Shown in pieces: positions 43,177-52,521 of a stretch of DNA of 64,000 bases (position 1 is its first letter; each line of letters opens with the position of its first letter). A model generated the notes under the pieces. That model saw only the letters and a list, made by a program, of their open reading frames with translations, ran no database searches and was not told the DNA's origin. The DNA is from Pedobacter zeae (GTDB lineage Bacteria; Bacteroidota; Bacteroidia; Sphingobacteriales; Sphingobacteriaceae), in NCBI RefSeq assembly GCF_014196715.1, contig NZ_JACIEF010000003.1, positions 1 to 64,000 on the forward strand, read 5' to 3'. Made by a program: the position numbers and the translations under genes.

Positions 43177-43800
43177 TTAAATATTCTTTCTGATCAGCCA
43201 TTCAGCAATCAGTAAATTGGGTATCCAGCCCAGCCAGGCAATAATCTGGTACACATCCATAGGCGCCGGGTGGAATAAATATACTAAAATAACCTTCCAC
43301 AGCCTTAAAGTGATGGCCGAAGTTGCCAGGGCAAAACTGCGGTACATCAACTTTTTATGGACGGTTATTTTTCTTTCCAGGATCAATAAGGTGGCTTTTA
43401 AGGTAAACCAGAACCATAAAACACCCAAAATTATAAAGGAGGTTTTTGCTGTTAAGCCTCCGTTTGCAAACCAACCGATAAAAATACCGGATGGTGAAGC
43501 CAACAATAACACAAAACTTACGTACAAATAGCCCAGCCATTGGTGTATTTTAGGATATTTAGTTAAAATTTTGGCGTTAAATTGTGTAAAGCCTGCCAGC
43601 AAGACAAATATGGCGCTGTATACATGCACATAAAATATAGGAAGGTAAGCTTTGATTCCGGTAACTTCGGTCTGCTTAATCTGCAGGAATGATACTTTAC
43701 TGCTTAATGGGAGGTAAAGTAAAGTAATCTGCACCATCAGGATAAAAAAGTAAGTGAAAAACAATAGCCAGGCGATTTGTTTATAGCTGATGCTTTTCAT
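43177..43800 (-). CDS. DUF2306 membrane protein
   Basis: 207 aa with six or seven transmembrane helices. YVHVYSAIFVLLAGFTQFN and KIHQWLGYLYV hold the conserved histidines of DUF2306, which resembles cytochrome b561-like haem-binding bundles. Function unknown. Its start overlaps the stop of the secreted-protein gene by 4 bases, so these two are coupled. Confidence 0.78.
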   Translation of the reverse strand: MKSISYKQIAWLLFFTYFFILMVQITLLYLPLSSKVSFLQIKQTEVTGIKAYLPIFYVHVYSAIFVLLAGFTQFNAKILTKYPKIHQWLGYLYVSFVLLLASPSGIFIGWFANGGLTAKTSFIILGVLWFWFTLKATLLILERKITVHKKLMYRSFALATSAITLRLWKVILVYLFHPAPMDVYQIIAWLGWIPNLLIAEWLIRKNI

Positions 43801-44207
43801 CTGTTTCTATTAAAGCGTGGCAATAATTTTTTATCAAAAGCGATTGCAATTAGTTTATCGTTAGCCACATCTTCTTCGTAAAGCTGCTGTTTTTTGGGAT
43901 CAAATACAAACCTTGCAATAATGGGCATCCTATCGGCATAACTTTCGTGCAGGTTAAAATGATAGTTTTCTGAATAGGCTTCTGAAAGATCAGTTTTGGG
44001 ATTTGGGCTACTTTCGAGCATAATGCCATAAGAGGTACCACCATTTTTAACAATCCTTTCGTAAAGACCTTTGGTAAGCTGCCTATACCTCGGAGAAGTT
44101 TCTACGATCTTATAGGCGATCTGTGCTTTATAATGCTCTTTAACCTGGGCTTTGGATTGATAAACTGAAGATCCCAGAATTAAAAGAAAAAATAGGATGT
44201 TTTTCAT
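43797..44207 (-). CDS. Secreted protein of unknown function
   Basis: 136 aa with a signal peptide ending near SKAQ. The mature part has SPRYRQLTKGLYERIVKNGGTSYGIM and NYHFNLHESYADRMPIIARFVFD. No family is recognised. It is translationally coupled to the DUF2306 gene, which suggests a periplasmic partner for that membrane protein. Confidence 0.6.
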   Translation of the reverse strand: MKNILFFLLILGSSVYQSKAQVKEHYKAQIAYKIVETSPRYRQLTKGLYERIVKNGGTSYGIMLESSPNPKTDLSEAYSENYHFNLHESYADRMPIIARFVFDPKKQQLYEEDVANDKLIAIAFDKKLLPRFNRNR

Positions 44208-44232
44208 TTTGAGCAGAGTTAATTATAAGATT

Positions 44233-44288
44233 GTCATACTGAGCCCGTCGAAGTGCCATCATTAGGTCTTCCACAGACTCAGACTGAC
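44233..44288. repeat. GTCATnCTGAG inverted repeat element
   Basis: GTCATACTGAG (44233-44243) faces CTCAGACTGAC (44278-44288) with two mismatches. The element fills most of the 94-base gap between the GH3 gene and the secreted-protein gene. Confidence 0.65.
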
Positions 44289-44301
44289 ACCCTAATTAAA
44301 T

Positions 44302-45819
44302 TTAAGCTGATTTTATCATCTCCAAAATATCTTCTACATATTTACGTTCGTTGGCTAAACGGGGTACCTTATGCTGCCCCCCCAATTTATCCTTTGCTTT
44401 TAACCAATTGTAAAAAGTATGCGCAGGGGCATTATGTACCTTAGGCCGGGCCAAAGCCATGTCTTTAAAACGTTTTGCGTCGTAATCCGAGTTCACCTCA
44501 CGTAAGGTTTGATCCATCACATCAACAAACTTTTCAAAATCATTAGGTTGTTTATCAAATTCAATGATCCATTCGTGCCCACCGGCTTTTTCATCTTTAA
44601 AGTAGATCGGCCCTGCAGTATAATCTTTTATTTCTGCACCTGTTTCCTGGCAGGCTTTGGTTAGGGCCTGTTCTGCATTATCAATGATCACTTCCTCGCC
44701 AAAAGCATTGATAAAATGTTTGGTGCGCCCTGTAATTTTTATGCGGTATGGAGAAAGTGACGTAAACTGGATGGTATCGCCAATCATATACCGCCATAAG
44801 CCTCCGTTGGTTGAAATCACAATGGCGTAGTTTTTATGCAGTTCTACCTCAGCCAGCAATAATGCCTTAGGATTTTCATCCCCTATATTCTCCATCGGCA
44901 CAAATTCATAAAAGATGCCATAATCGAGCATGAGCAACATTTCTTCCGAATTATCCTGATCCTGAATCCCAAAAAAGCCTTCTGAAGCATTATAGGTTTC
45001 GAGATAATACATTTCAGCGGATGGGATAAGCTGTTTGAACTGCTCACGGTAGGGGGCAAAATTTACCGCTCCGTGAATATATAGCTCCAGGTTTGGCCAA
45101 ACCTCCAGTAAATTCTGTTTTCCGGTAAGTTCGAGCACTTTTTTAGCCAATACGATGGTCCAGGTTGGCACGCCAGAAATGCTGGTTACGTTTTCAGTAA
45201 TGGTGGCTTCGGCCATCCTATCCATCTTGATTTCATAATTATCCATCAACGCGATAGACATATCGGGCGTACGGTAATATTCGGCCCATATCGGGAGGTT
45301 TTTGATCAGTACAGCTGATAAATCACCATAAAAACAGTCTTCGTTTAACTGATTAACCTGATGGCTGCCACCCAAAACCAAGCCTTTACCGGTAAACATC
45401 TGGTTATCGGGCCTGTTATTGCAATAGATGGAAAGCATATCTTTACCACCTTTAAAATGGCATTCTTCTAAAGATTCCTGCGAAACCGGGATAAACTTAC
45501 TTCTATCGCTGGTGGTACCGGATGATTTCGCAAACCATTTGATATCAGACGGCCAAAGGATATTTTGCTCACCATTGAGCATGCGTTCGATATAAGGTTT
45601 TAAGGTATCGTAATTTTGAATTGGGATGCGCTCCTGATATTGCTGCGGAGTTAAAATGCTTTTGTAATCGTACAATTTACCCCATTCTGTATTCTCTGCA
45701 CTATCAATTAATGTATGGAACCACTCTTCCTGAACGTCATACGGATATTTCATAAAAAGCTCGATCTGGTGGATCCGCTTTTTCATTAACCAGGTAAAAA
45801 TTGAATTTACAAATGCCAT
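44302..45819 (-). CDS. GH3 family acyl-acid-amido synthetase
   Basis: 505 aa, full length for bacterial GH3. AKSSGTTSDRSKFIPVS (about 91-107) is the ATP/phosphate-binding motif of the adenylating superfamily, and YLETYNASEGFFG and YRIKITGRTKHFINAFGEEV are the later adenylation motifs. Plant GH3 enzymes couple auxin or jasmonate to amino acids. Bacterial members adenylate unknown carboxylates. Neighbours (lptB, small membrane genes) do not reveal the substrate. Confidence 0.9.
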   Translation of the reverse strand: MAFVNSIFTWLMKKRIHQIELFMKYPYDVQEEWFHTLIDSAENTEWGKLYDYKSILTPQQYQERIPIQNYDTLKPYIERMLNGEQNILWPSDIKWFAKSSGTTSDRSKFIPVSQESLEECHFKGGKDMLSIYCNNRPDNQMFTGKGLVLGGSHQVNQLNEDCFYGDLSAVLIKNLPIWAEYYRTPDMSIALMDNYEIKMDRMAEATITENVTSISGVPTWTIVLAKKVLELTGKQNLLEVWPNLELYIHGAVNFAPYREQFKQLIPSAEMYYLETYNASEGFFGIQDQDNSEEMLLMLDYGIFYEFVPMENIGDENPKALLLAEVELHKNYAIVISTNGGLWRYMIGDTIQFTSLSPYRIKITGRTKHFINAFGEEVIIDNAEQALTKACQETGAEIKDYTAGPIYFKDEKAGGHEWIIEFDKQPNDFEKFVDVMDQTLREVNSDYDAKRFKDMALARPKVHNAPAHTFYNWLKAKDKLGGQHKVPRLANERKYVEDILEMIKSA

Positions 45820-46003
45820 TTTTAAATGTTAAAGTGAATAAGCCTCATTTTACCCGGGATTTTCATACTTACCCATTGGTCACGTGGGGATTCGCACATA
45901 TTTTTATACACAGAAATAACTTTAGTTTTAACGCCGCGCTTAGGCAACACATCAAATCAGAATTTGTTTGTTGATCCAACTACTTTTGTCGGCGATAGAA
46001 TGG

Positions 46004-46744
46004 TTAAACATCAAATTTTTTTCGTTTCAATACGAAATTCGATCCTAAATACACTTTTCTTACCATTTCGTTTTCGGCGAGCACCTCGGGCACACCCTGC
46101 TCTAAAATTTTCCCTTCAAAAAGCAGGTAAGCCCTATCGGTAATCGATAGTGTTTCCTGTACGTTGTGGTCGGTAATTAAAATGCCTATGTTTTTATGTT
46201 TCAATTTGGCAACAATACTTTGGATTTCCTCTACCGCAATTGGATCAACGCCGGCAAAAGGTTCGTCCAATAATATAAAATTAGGATTTGCAGCTAAAGC
46301 ACGTGCAATTTCGGTGCGGCGGCGTTCACCACCTGATAACAGATCGCCACGGTTTTTCCGTACCTTGTGCAAACTAAATTCGTTAATCAGCTCTTCAAGT
46401 TTATCACGCTGTTCTTCCTTGGTCAATTTGCTCATTTCCAAAATGGCCAGTATATTATCTTCTACGGTAAGTTTTCTAAAAACAGACGCTTCCTGGGCCA
46501 GGTAACCGATTCCTTTTTGCGCCCGGCGGTACATCGGGTCTTCGGTAATGTCTTCTTCTTCCAAAAAAATACGGCCTTCATTTGGCTTGATCAAACCCAC
46601 GATCATGTAAAAAGAAGTGGTTTTACCCGCCCCGTTGGGGCCTAAAAGCCCAACAATTTCCCCTTGGCTTACATTAAAGGAAACATTATTTACAACGGTA
46701 CGCTGCTTGTATTTTTTAACCAGGTTTTCGGCTTTTAATATCAT
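46004..46744 (-). CDS. lptB: LPS export ABC transporter ATPase LptB
   Basis: 246 aa from the ATG at 46744 ([20 protein letters not shown], the usual LptB opening); an in-frame ATG four codons earlier abuts a repeat. Walker [12 protein letters not shown], the ABC signature LLSGGERRR, Walker [14 protein letters not shown] and the switch His in ITDHNVQE are intact. LptB powers extraction of LPS from the inner membrane with LptFG, which are not in this window. Confidence 0.93.
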   Translation of the reverse strand: MILKAENLVKKYKQRTVVNNVSFNVSQGEIVGLLGPNGAGKTTSFYMIVGLIKPNEGRIFLEEEDITEDPMYRRAQKGIGYLAQEASVFRKLTVEDNILAILEMSKLTKEEQRDKLEELINEFSLHKVRKNRGDLLSGGERRRTEIARALAANPNFILLDEPFAGVDPIAVEEIQSIVAKLKHKNIGILITDHNVQETLSITDRAYLLFEGKILEQGVPEVLAENEMVRKVYLGSNFVLKRKKFDV

Positions 46745-46757
46745 ATATTGATTCATC

Positions 46758-46819
46758 CGTCATCCTGAATTTATTTCAGGATCTTCAAATTTAGATGCTG
46801 AATAAAGTTCAGCATGACG
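46758..46819. repeat. GTCATnCTGA double-hairpin element between lptB and recJ
   Basis: Two perfect 8-bp stems: ATCCTGAA/TTCAGGAT (46762-46782) and ATGCTGAA/TTCAGCAT (46795-46815). They are enclosed by the outer inverted ends CGTCAT and ATGACG. It is the best-preserved copy of the family in the window. Confidence 0.8.
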
Positions 46820-46832
46820 ATTTATTTTATAG

Positions 46833-48533
46833 TTAATTAACTTTTATTCCTTTAATGTTTAACTGCAAACGTTTCTTATCGCGCCATACATTTTCTTCTA
46901 ACGTATAACAAACAGAAAACGGTACTTTTGGCTGTAAAAGATTCTGAAATTCTGCCAGTCCGAATGCAATGCCTTCAAAAATAGGCGAATTTTGTTGTTT
47001 TATGTTAATTTTTAAATGATTTTGGCCAACTGCCGTGGCATACTGTGCCAGGTATACATTGTGCGTAACAAAAACAGGCGACATATTTTCCGGCCCGAAC
47101 GGCCCCATCTGAGATAAAACCCTGTAAAATTTACCATTTATCTGCGACAGTTCGATTTCGGCATCTATCCTGATCATTGGCGTTAAAAGCTCTTCGGTAA
47201 TACTGGCAGATACAATTTCTTCAAATTTATCGGCGAAAGCACCAATATTATGTTCCTGCATGGTTAAACCGGCAGCAAATTTATGTCCACCGTACTGATC
47301 CAATAAATGAGCACAACCATTTAAAGCTTCATATAAATCGAAGCCTACCACCGAACGGCATGAACCGGCCACATGCCCGTTAGATTTAGTGAGTACCACC
47401 GTCGGACGGTAATATTTTTCCGTTAAACGCGAGGCCACGATCCCGATCACTCCCTTGTGCCAGCTTTCGTTAAACACCACGGTCGTTTTCCTGTTAATGA
47501 GGATTTCACTTTCGCCGATCAGTGCCAACGCTTCGCGGGTAATGTCCTGATCGTAGGTTTTACGTTCAGTATTTTTAAGGTTGATGAGTTCGCTTTGCTC
47601 TAACGAGTTACCATCCACCTGGCAGAGCAGCATGGCAACGGCATGTTTAGCATGATCGATCCTTCCGGCAGCATTAATCCTGGGCCCTAAGGTGAAAACC
47701 ACATCAGTAATGCTGTAATTTTCGGTTTTCCCCGAAACCTCCATTAAAGCCCGTAAACCTTCGCAAGGATCGGTATTTAATTTTTTCAGGCCATAATGGG
47801 CCAAAATGCGGTTTTCGCCTATTACCGGTACAATATCAGCAGCGATGCTTACCATCACTAAATCAAGATAACAGAGATAGCTTTCTTTCGGAAGCCCGTG
47901 TTTCTGGGCATAGGCCTGCGCCAGTTTAAAACCGATACCGCAGCCGGCAAGTTCTTTAAAAGGGTATACGCAATCGGCACGTTTAGGGTCTAAAACGGCA
48001 ATGGCCCGGGGCAGTTCATCACCAGGTAAATGGTGATCGCAGATAATGAAATCAATACCTAACGTATTGGCGTACCCGATTTTATCAATCGATTTTATTC
48101 CACAATCTAATGCTATAACCAAAGAAAAACCATTTTCATTGGCGTAATCGATTCCTGCGGTAGAAATGCCATAACCTTCCAGGTAGCGATCGGGGATGTA
48201 ATATTCGATATTTTTAGTGAGCTGAGAAAAGAAGCTGAAAGCCAGCGCAACCGAAGTTGTTCCATCTACATCATAATCTCCATAAATTAATATTTTTTCG
48301 TTGTTAGCCAATGCAGTTTCTATACGGGCAATGGCAACATCCATATCTTTCATTAAAAAAGGGTCGTGAAGTTGATCAAGATTTGGCCTAAAGAAATCTT
48401 TAGCCTGATCGAAATCACAGATGTTCCGCTGCACAAGTATCTGTGCCAACGAGCGGTCTATATTCAGTTGTTCTGCAATCGTAGTTATAGTAGCATCATC
48501 ACAATCTGACGCAAGCACCCATCTTTTTTCCAT
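46833..48533 (-). CDS. recJ: Single-stranded-DNA-specific exonuclease RecJ
   Basis: 566 aa. DHH-domain motifs IYGDYDVDGTTSVAL (about 81-95), IALDCGIKS, ICDHHLPG and GPRINAAGRIDHA are followed by DHHA1 (HKFAAGLTMQ) and an OB-fold tail. RecJ degrades ssDNA 5'-3' in recombinational and mismatch repair. lptB follows after the repeat element, and the two may share a transcript. Confidence 0.95.
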   Translation of the reverse strand: MEKRWVLASDCDDATITTIAEQLNIDRSLAQILVQRNICDFDQAKDFFRPNLDQLHDPFLMKDMDVAIARIETALANNEKILIYGDYDVDGTTSVALAFSFFSQLTKNIEYYIPDRYLEGYGISTAGIDYANENGFSLVIALDCGIKSIDKIGYANTLGIDFIICDHHLPGDELPRAIAVLDPKRADCVYPFKELAGCGIGFKLAQAYAQKHGLPKESYLCYLDLVMVSIAADIVPVIGENRILAHYGLKKLNTDPCEGLRALMEVSGKTENYSITDVVFTLGPRINAAGRIDHAKHAVAMLLCQVDGNSLEQSELINLKNTERKTYDQDITREALALIGESEILINRKTTVVFNESWHKGVIGIVASRLTEKYYRPTVVLTKSNGHVAGSCRSVVGFDLYEALNGCAHLLDQYGGHKFAAGLTMQEHNIGAFADKFEEIVSASITEELLTPMIRIDAEIELSQINGKFYRVLSQMGPFGPENMSPVFVTHNVYLAQYATAVGQNHLKINIKQQNSPIFEGIAFGLAEFQNLLQPKVPFSVCYTLEENVWRDKKRLQLNIKGIKVN

Positions 48534-48635
48534 TTATTCTGTTTCCGAACAGTAAATATACATTTTAATTGGATATGATGGCGGCAATCTTTAATGGCCA
48601 TAGGAACAATCGCCTTAATAGCAAAAAGTTAGATT

Positions 48636-49967
48636 TTACTTCGAATTTCCGGGGTATTCCAGGTAAAGTTTCATCAAATGCGCTTTTTGGCTTACATATT
48701 TTGCATCATCAATTAAATTAACCCGCTCGGCCGGATCCCATGATAAATTGTAAAGTTCGGGTACTTCCTGATTGTCTTTTTTAGTGATGCGCAACTTCCA
48801 ATCGCCGTCTTTTACCCCTTCCAGTACATAATTGTGGTAATAAATAGGTCGATGTGTTTTGTTATAAGTTTTATTGGTTAGCAACCCTGAAACAGACTCA
48901 CCATCATACACTTTCTGCGGCAATTTACTTTTGGTCCACTCGGCCAGTGTAGGAAAAACATCGAGATTAGAAATGGGCTTGGTTAACTGGGTATTGTTAA
49001 GCGTGTGCCCCTTCCAGTACACGATAAACGGAACACGATGACCACCTTCGTATGAGATTCCTTTTGAGCCTCTAAAAATCCCTGCCGAGCCTACATGGTA
49101 AAATTTGGTAAAACCATCATCATACATGCGCTGTGGTGCATTTATCCATGGACCATTATCGCTGGTGAAGATAAAAATAGTATTATCCGCCTGTCCGGAG
49201 GCCACAACCTGTTTCCAGATTTCGGCCAGTCCTGCATCCATGTCTTCAATTACATTGCCTAACTCGCCTCCCGCGGAAGGTATTTTCCTGCTTTTTTGCG
49301 CGGCAAAAGCTACTGGTAGGTGCGGCATATTCTGCGCCAGGTAAAGGAAAAACGGTTTCTTTTCTGCTGTACTTTTTTTAATGAATTTTATCGACTCGCG
49401 GGTATAAGAGGTGGTTAAAATACTATCGTGCGGTTTGTAAATTTCGGGTTTGGTATTTCTGAAAATCTTGATCGTGGTATCGGTTTTTACATAGGGTGCC
49501 CTGTAATCGTGACTGTATAGCAACCCATAAAACTCATCGAAACCTTTTTTGTTCGGCAAAGAAACGCCATGATCGCCGAGGTGCCATTTACCGATCAAGG
49601 CTGTTGCATAGCCCGATTGTTTAAGCATTTGGGCAATGGTAATTTCATCTTCAGGAATCCCCTCTTTTTCGCCGGGGCCTATTGGCCTTGGCAAATCCAT
49701 CCGGCTGCAATACCTGCCGGTAAGCAACGATGCCCTCGAAGGGGTACAGGTTGGTGAGGTAGTTACAAAATTCGTTGCTTTTATTCCTTTTGCAGCCATC
49801 CCATCTAAAAACGGGGTTTTAATCAGCGGACTCCCATAACATGAAATATCGGCGTAGCCCATATCATCGGCCAGTACAATAATTACGTTTGGCTTTTGTT
49901 GTGCCTTTACCTTTAATTGTAAAGAAAAAAAAGAAGCCAGCAGAAAAATTAAAATTCGAAGATTCAT
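48636..49967 (-). CDS. Secreted sulfatase (S1 family)
   Basis: 443 aa with a signal peptide (QLKVKAQ). [19 protein letters not shown] provides the calcium-binding Asp pair. The formylglycine motif C-T-P-S-R is in [16 protein letters not shown] (about 71-86), so activation by a sulfatase-modifying enzyme is needed. GKWHLGDH and TSDNGPW complete the active site. It hydrolyses sulfate esters, probably of glycans, in the periplasm. No polysaccharide-utilisation genes (SusC/D) are adjacent. Confidence 0.9.
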   Translation of the reverse strand: MNLRILIFLLASFFSLQLKVKAQQKPNVIIVLADDMGYADISCYGSPLIKTPFLDGMAAKGIKATNFVTTSPTCTPSRASLLTGRYCSRMDLPRPIGPGEKEGIPEDEITIAQMLKQSGYATALIGKWHLGDHGVSLPNKKGFDEFYGLLYSHDYRAPYVKTDTTIKIFRNTKPEIYKPHDSILTTSYTRESIKFIKKSTAEKKPFFLYLAQNMPHLPVAFAAQKSRKIPSAGGELGNVIEDMDAGLAEIWKQVVASGQADNTIFIFTSDNGPWINAPQRMYDDGFTKFYHVGSAGIFRGSKGISYEGGHRVPFIVYWKGHTLNNTQLTKPISNLDVFPTLAEWTKSKLPQKVYDGESVSGLLTNKTYNKTHRPIYYHNYVLEGVKDGDWKLRITKKDNQEVPELYNLSWDPAERVNLIDDAKYVSQKAHLMKLYLEYPGNSK

Positions 49968-50048
49968 GCCTGAAATTTAAGCATCATATTTTACAAAAAA
50001 AGGAAGTATTGAAGCTTTTACCAAAACAAATACTCAAGTTTAGATTGT

Positions 50049-50056
50049 TACCTTTG
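50049..50056 (+). promoter_or_regulatory. -7 element TACCTTTG for the MBL hydrolase gene
   Basis: Exact TAnnTTTG, 24 bases before the proposed TTG start at 50080. Confidence 0.55.
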
Positions 50057-50079
50057 TATAAACATTAATAAATAACATT

Positions 50080-50847
50080 TTGCAAGTCCACACCCTATAC
50101 GAAGGAACTTATTCTGTTGATGCTTCAAAGAAATTTGTGCCTTTCGATCCCGCAATACATCATTTTAAAGACAGGCCCGCTTCATTATTCATCAATGTGC
50201 AGCCTTTCTTGGTCGAGTTGAAAAACGATCTCGTACTTTTTGATACCGGTTTAGGCTTTAGTGACGATCATGGCGAACTGATTTTACATAAAAATATCCG
50301 TAATGCGGGCTTCGATCCTACGGATGTGACCAAGGTTTTAATGTCGCATTTACATTACGACCATTCAGGCGGCATGATCCACAAACATGAAAATGGAAAA
50401 GTAGAGCTGAGTTTCCCTGACGCGGAATACGTAATTAACCGTGGCGAATGGGAAACCGCTTTTAGCAGTACTTCATCGTCTTACCATCCTGATATTTTCG
50501 ATTTCGTACAACGCAATGCCCAGCTTAAATTTGTTGAAGGCGATGGCGCATTGGACGACGCCATTACTTACGAATTTACCGGGGCACATTGCCCGAACCA
50601 CCAGGTTTTTTTATTGACCGAGGGCAAACAAAAAGTATTTTTTGGTGGCGATGTACTACCTGAGCCAGAAGAACTGGTTAAAAATTTTATCGCCAAATAT
50701 GATTTCGATGGTCGCAAGGCGATGGAATTAAGAAAAGAATTTGGAAAAAGAGCCGCAGCCGAAAACTGGGAATGTTTGTTCTACCATGGTAAAAGTGCCG
50801 CAACAGGATTTGTAGACGAAGTTGAAGGTGGATTTAAAATAAGGTAA
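50080..50847 (+). CDS. MBL-fold metallo-hydrolase
   Basis: 255 aa. The zinc motif MSHLHYDHSGG (HxHxDH, about 88-97) is intact, with FTGAHCPNHQVFL and the downstream GGDVLPEPEE metal ligands. The substrate is unknown; lactonase- and quinolone-degrading-like enzymes share the fold. The start is a TTG; no ATG fits near the N-terminus, and QVHTLYEGTYSVD is conserved-looking from the first codon. A -7 promoter element lies 24 bases upstream. Confidence 0.82.
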   Translation: MQVHTLYEGTYSVDASKKFVPFDPAIHHFKDRPASLFINVQPFLVELKNDLVLFDTGLGFSDDHGELILHKNIRNAGFDPTDVTKVLMSHLHYDHSGGMIHKHENGKVELSFPDAEYVINRGEWETAFSSTSSSYHPDIFDFVQRNAQLKFVEGDGALDDAITYEFTGAHCPNHQVFLLTEGKQKVFFGGDVLPEPEELVKNFIAKYDFDGRKAMELRKEFGKRAAAENWECLFYHGKSAATGFVDEVEGGFKIR

Positions 50848-50877
50848 ATCTGCCCGTTTTTTACCGAGCGTTTTTTT

Positions 50878-50960
50878 ACCACAGAGTTCACAGAGTTGGG
50901 ACATATCTAGTTTTCAAAAACTCCGTATTCCTCTCTGTAAAACTCGGTGCGCTTGGTGGT
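50878..50960. repeat. ACCACAGAGTTCACAGAG inverted-repeat element (copy 1)
   Basis: ACCACAGAGTTCACAGAG on the left is faced by CTCTGTaaaACTCggtgcgcttGGTGGT on the right, an imperfect palindrome. Related elements lie at 57432-57510 and 62212-62316. Confidence 0.6.
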
Positions 50961-51035
50961 TATTCTTCCAACTCCACTCAGACTGACATCGATTATTCGT
51001 GGTAAAACTCAGCGCTCTTTTGCGGTTAAACAAAA

Positions 51036-51059
51036 AAGCCCCGACGAATGCCGGGGCTT
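51036..51059 (-). terminator. Intrinsic terminator after yceI
   Basis: On the minus strand AAGCCCCG pairs with CGGGGCTT, followed by a T-run. It lies 22 bases beyond the yceI stop. Confidence 0.8.
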
Positions 51060-51081
51060 CTATTTTCCGAGACTGGAAAAA

Positions 51082-51669
51082 TTATTTTTTAGCTACCAAT
51101 TTAACAGACAACTCGAAGTTATCATCAATTGCCTTGTCGCCAATGCTATCAAAGAATGATTTCGAACCATATTTGATGTCATATTTAGTTCTGTCTACAA
51201 CGATTTTACCAGCTAAAGCTGAAGCTGTACCATCTGCATTTACAGTTACAGTTGCAGGGAAACTTAATGGTTTAGTAATCCCTTTGATGGTTAAATTACC
51301 AGTTACAGTTACATTGGCACCAGAACCGGCAACTTTAGTAATAACGAAAGTTGAAGTTGGGAATTTAGCTGTACCGAAGAAATCGTCTGCTTTTAAGTGA
51401 CCTTCTAATTTCGCACTGCCATCAGCATCTTTAATAGAAGTCATATCGATAACAAAAGTACCGCCGGTTACGCTTTTACCGTTAACGGCTAAGCTACCTG
51501 ATTGTAAAGCAACTGTTCCATTGTGAGAACCTGTTACTTTTTTACCGATCCAGGTAATGGTCGATTTTGCTGCATCTACAGTATAAGTTACCGGTTTTGT
51601 TGGGTTTTTAAAAGCTGACAATGCTACTACTGCCACTAATAAAAAAATTGAGCTAATTTTTAATTTCAT
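51082..51669 (-). CDS. YceI family protein
   Basis: 195 aa from the ATG at 51669 (MKLKISSIFLLV). The upstream in-frame start would lie within the promoter. Signal peptide, then the YceI lipocalin-like barrel: TYTVDAAKSTITWIGKKVTG, GHLKADDFFGTAKFPTSTF and NLTIKGITKPLSFP. YceI proteins bind polyisoprenoids or lipids in the periplasm. A terminator and an exact -7 element frame it as a single-gene unit. Confidence 0.92.
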   Translation of the reverse strand: MKLKISSIFLLVAVVALSAFKNPTKPVTYTVDAAKSTITWIGKKVTGSHNGTVALQSGSLAVNGKSVTGGTFVIDMTSIKDADGSAKLEGHLKADDFFGTAKFPTSTFVITKVAGSGANVTVTGNLTIKGITKPLSFPATVTVNADGTASALAGKIVVDRTKYDIKYGSKSFFDSIGDKAIDDNFELSVKLVAKK

Positions 51670-51693
51670 TTTCTGGTTTTTTAAAATTTGATA

Positions 51694-51701
51694 CAAATAT
51701 A
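51694..51701 (-). promoter_or_regulatory. -7 element TATATTTG for yceI
   Basis: Exact TAnnTTTG, about 25 bases before the ATG at 51669. It shows that the longer reading frame is not translated. Confidence 0.6.
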
Positions 51702-51911
51702 GATGAACTCACAATCTCTTGTTGTTGACCTATGTTAAGTTTTTTCAAAAATAATCGATTTATTTAAAATCATTCTATTGACTGAAGAATTGTAACAAAG
51801 GTTTAATTTGTTTACTTTTTTGTATGGGTGAGATTCATCGTTAATTCAATTAATGACGTTTACTCCTGTTCTTATTGGTGATAGCAACCATTTATTTTAT
51901 AAATTTATGCC

Positions 51912-52238
51912 ATGGCAAAGAAAAATTTACCGGAAAATTTAAAAAATGGAATTGAAGCCCTTTCGGCTATTTCGATGGATAATGTTCGTGTTCATTTCAA
52001 TGCTGATAAACCGGCACAATTGGCTGCTTCGACTTATGCACAAGGCACGGATATTCACATCGCTCAAGACCAAGGAGAACATTTACCACATGAGGCATGG
52101 CATCTCGTACAACAAAAACAAGGTCGGGTTAAAGCAACAGCACAATCAAAATCTAACACAATTGTTAATGACGATGCTGGCTTAGAAAAAGAAGCAGATG
52201 AAATGGGATCAAAAGCTGCTAAATTGCAAATAAGGTAA
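51912..52238 (+). CDS. Stand-alone DUF4157 protein (eCIS-associated zincin-like domain)
   Basis: 108 aa that is little more than one DUF4157 domain. It starts NLPENLKNGIEALSAISMDN, has VHFNADKPAQLAASTYAQGTDIH, and carries the zinc-binding HEAWH (His60, Glu61, His64) followed by NDDAGLEKEAD (Glu92/Glu94). DUF4157 usually sits in long proteins linked to extracellular contractile injection systems or toxins. Here neither flanking extension nor any eCIS gene is present. It is isolated between yceI (divergent) and gcvP (convergent). It may be functional alone or a remnant of a larger gene. Confidence 0.75.
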   Translation: MAKKNLPENLKNGIEALSAISMDNVRVHFNADKPAQLAASTYAQGTDIHIAQDQGEHLPHEAWHLVQQKQGRVKATAQSKSNTIVNDDAGLEKEADEMGSKAAKLQIR

Positions 52239-52325
52239 CAGCTTAGTTAAATACCTTTGCCTGGCCCTTGCATCTCTAAACCAGCAGCGAAAATCCCTTT
52301 TGTTTTGTAGCAACCTTGAATATGA

Positions 52326-52352
52326 TGTCATGCTGAGGCACGAAGCATGACA
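52326..52352. repeat. TGTCATGC...GCATGACA hairpin (GTCATnCTGA family)
   Basis: Perfect 8-bp stem around TGAGGCACGAA. The loop motif GAGGCACGAAGCA recurs at 55651-55663. Confidence 0.7.
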
Positions 52353-52360
52353 GTATCACA

Positions 52361-52387
52361 AAAAGATTGAAGCAAATGGCAGGACTG
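52361..52387 (+). repeat. AAAAGATTG...GCAGGACTG element (copy 1)
   Basis: Shares the pattern AAAAGATTGnAnnnAATnGCAGGACTG with 62780-62808. An inverted copy lies at 55603-55633. It directly follows a GTCATnCTGA hairpin. Confidence 0.65.
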
Positions 52388-52478
52388 CACTTTCCAATGA
52401 AAACCGGCGCTCATTTCCAAAAAAAATCTGCAAGCTTTATGAACTGAACCCATAAAACTTGCAGATGATTTATCTAAA

Positions 52479-52511
52479 CAGATTGCCACGTCGTTCCTCC
52501 TCGCAATGACG
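52479..52511. repeat. CAGATTGCCACG...CGCAATGACG element
   Basis: ATTGC at the left pairs with GCAAT at the right around CACGTCGTTCCTCCTC. This widely dispersed Bacteroidota intergenic motif ends 11 bases before the gcvP stop. No gene is seen in the rest of 52239-52521. Confidence 0.65.
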
Positions 52512-52521
52512 AAAAAGGAGC

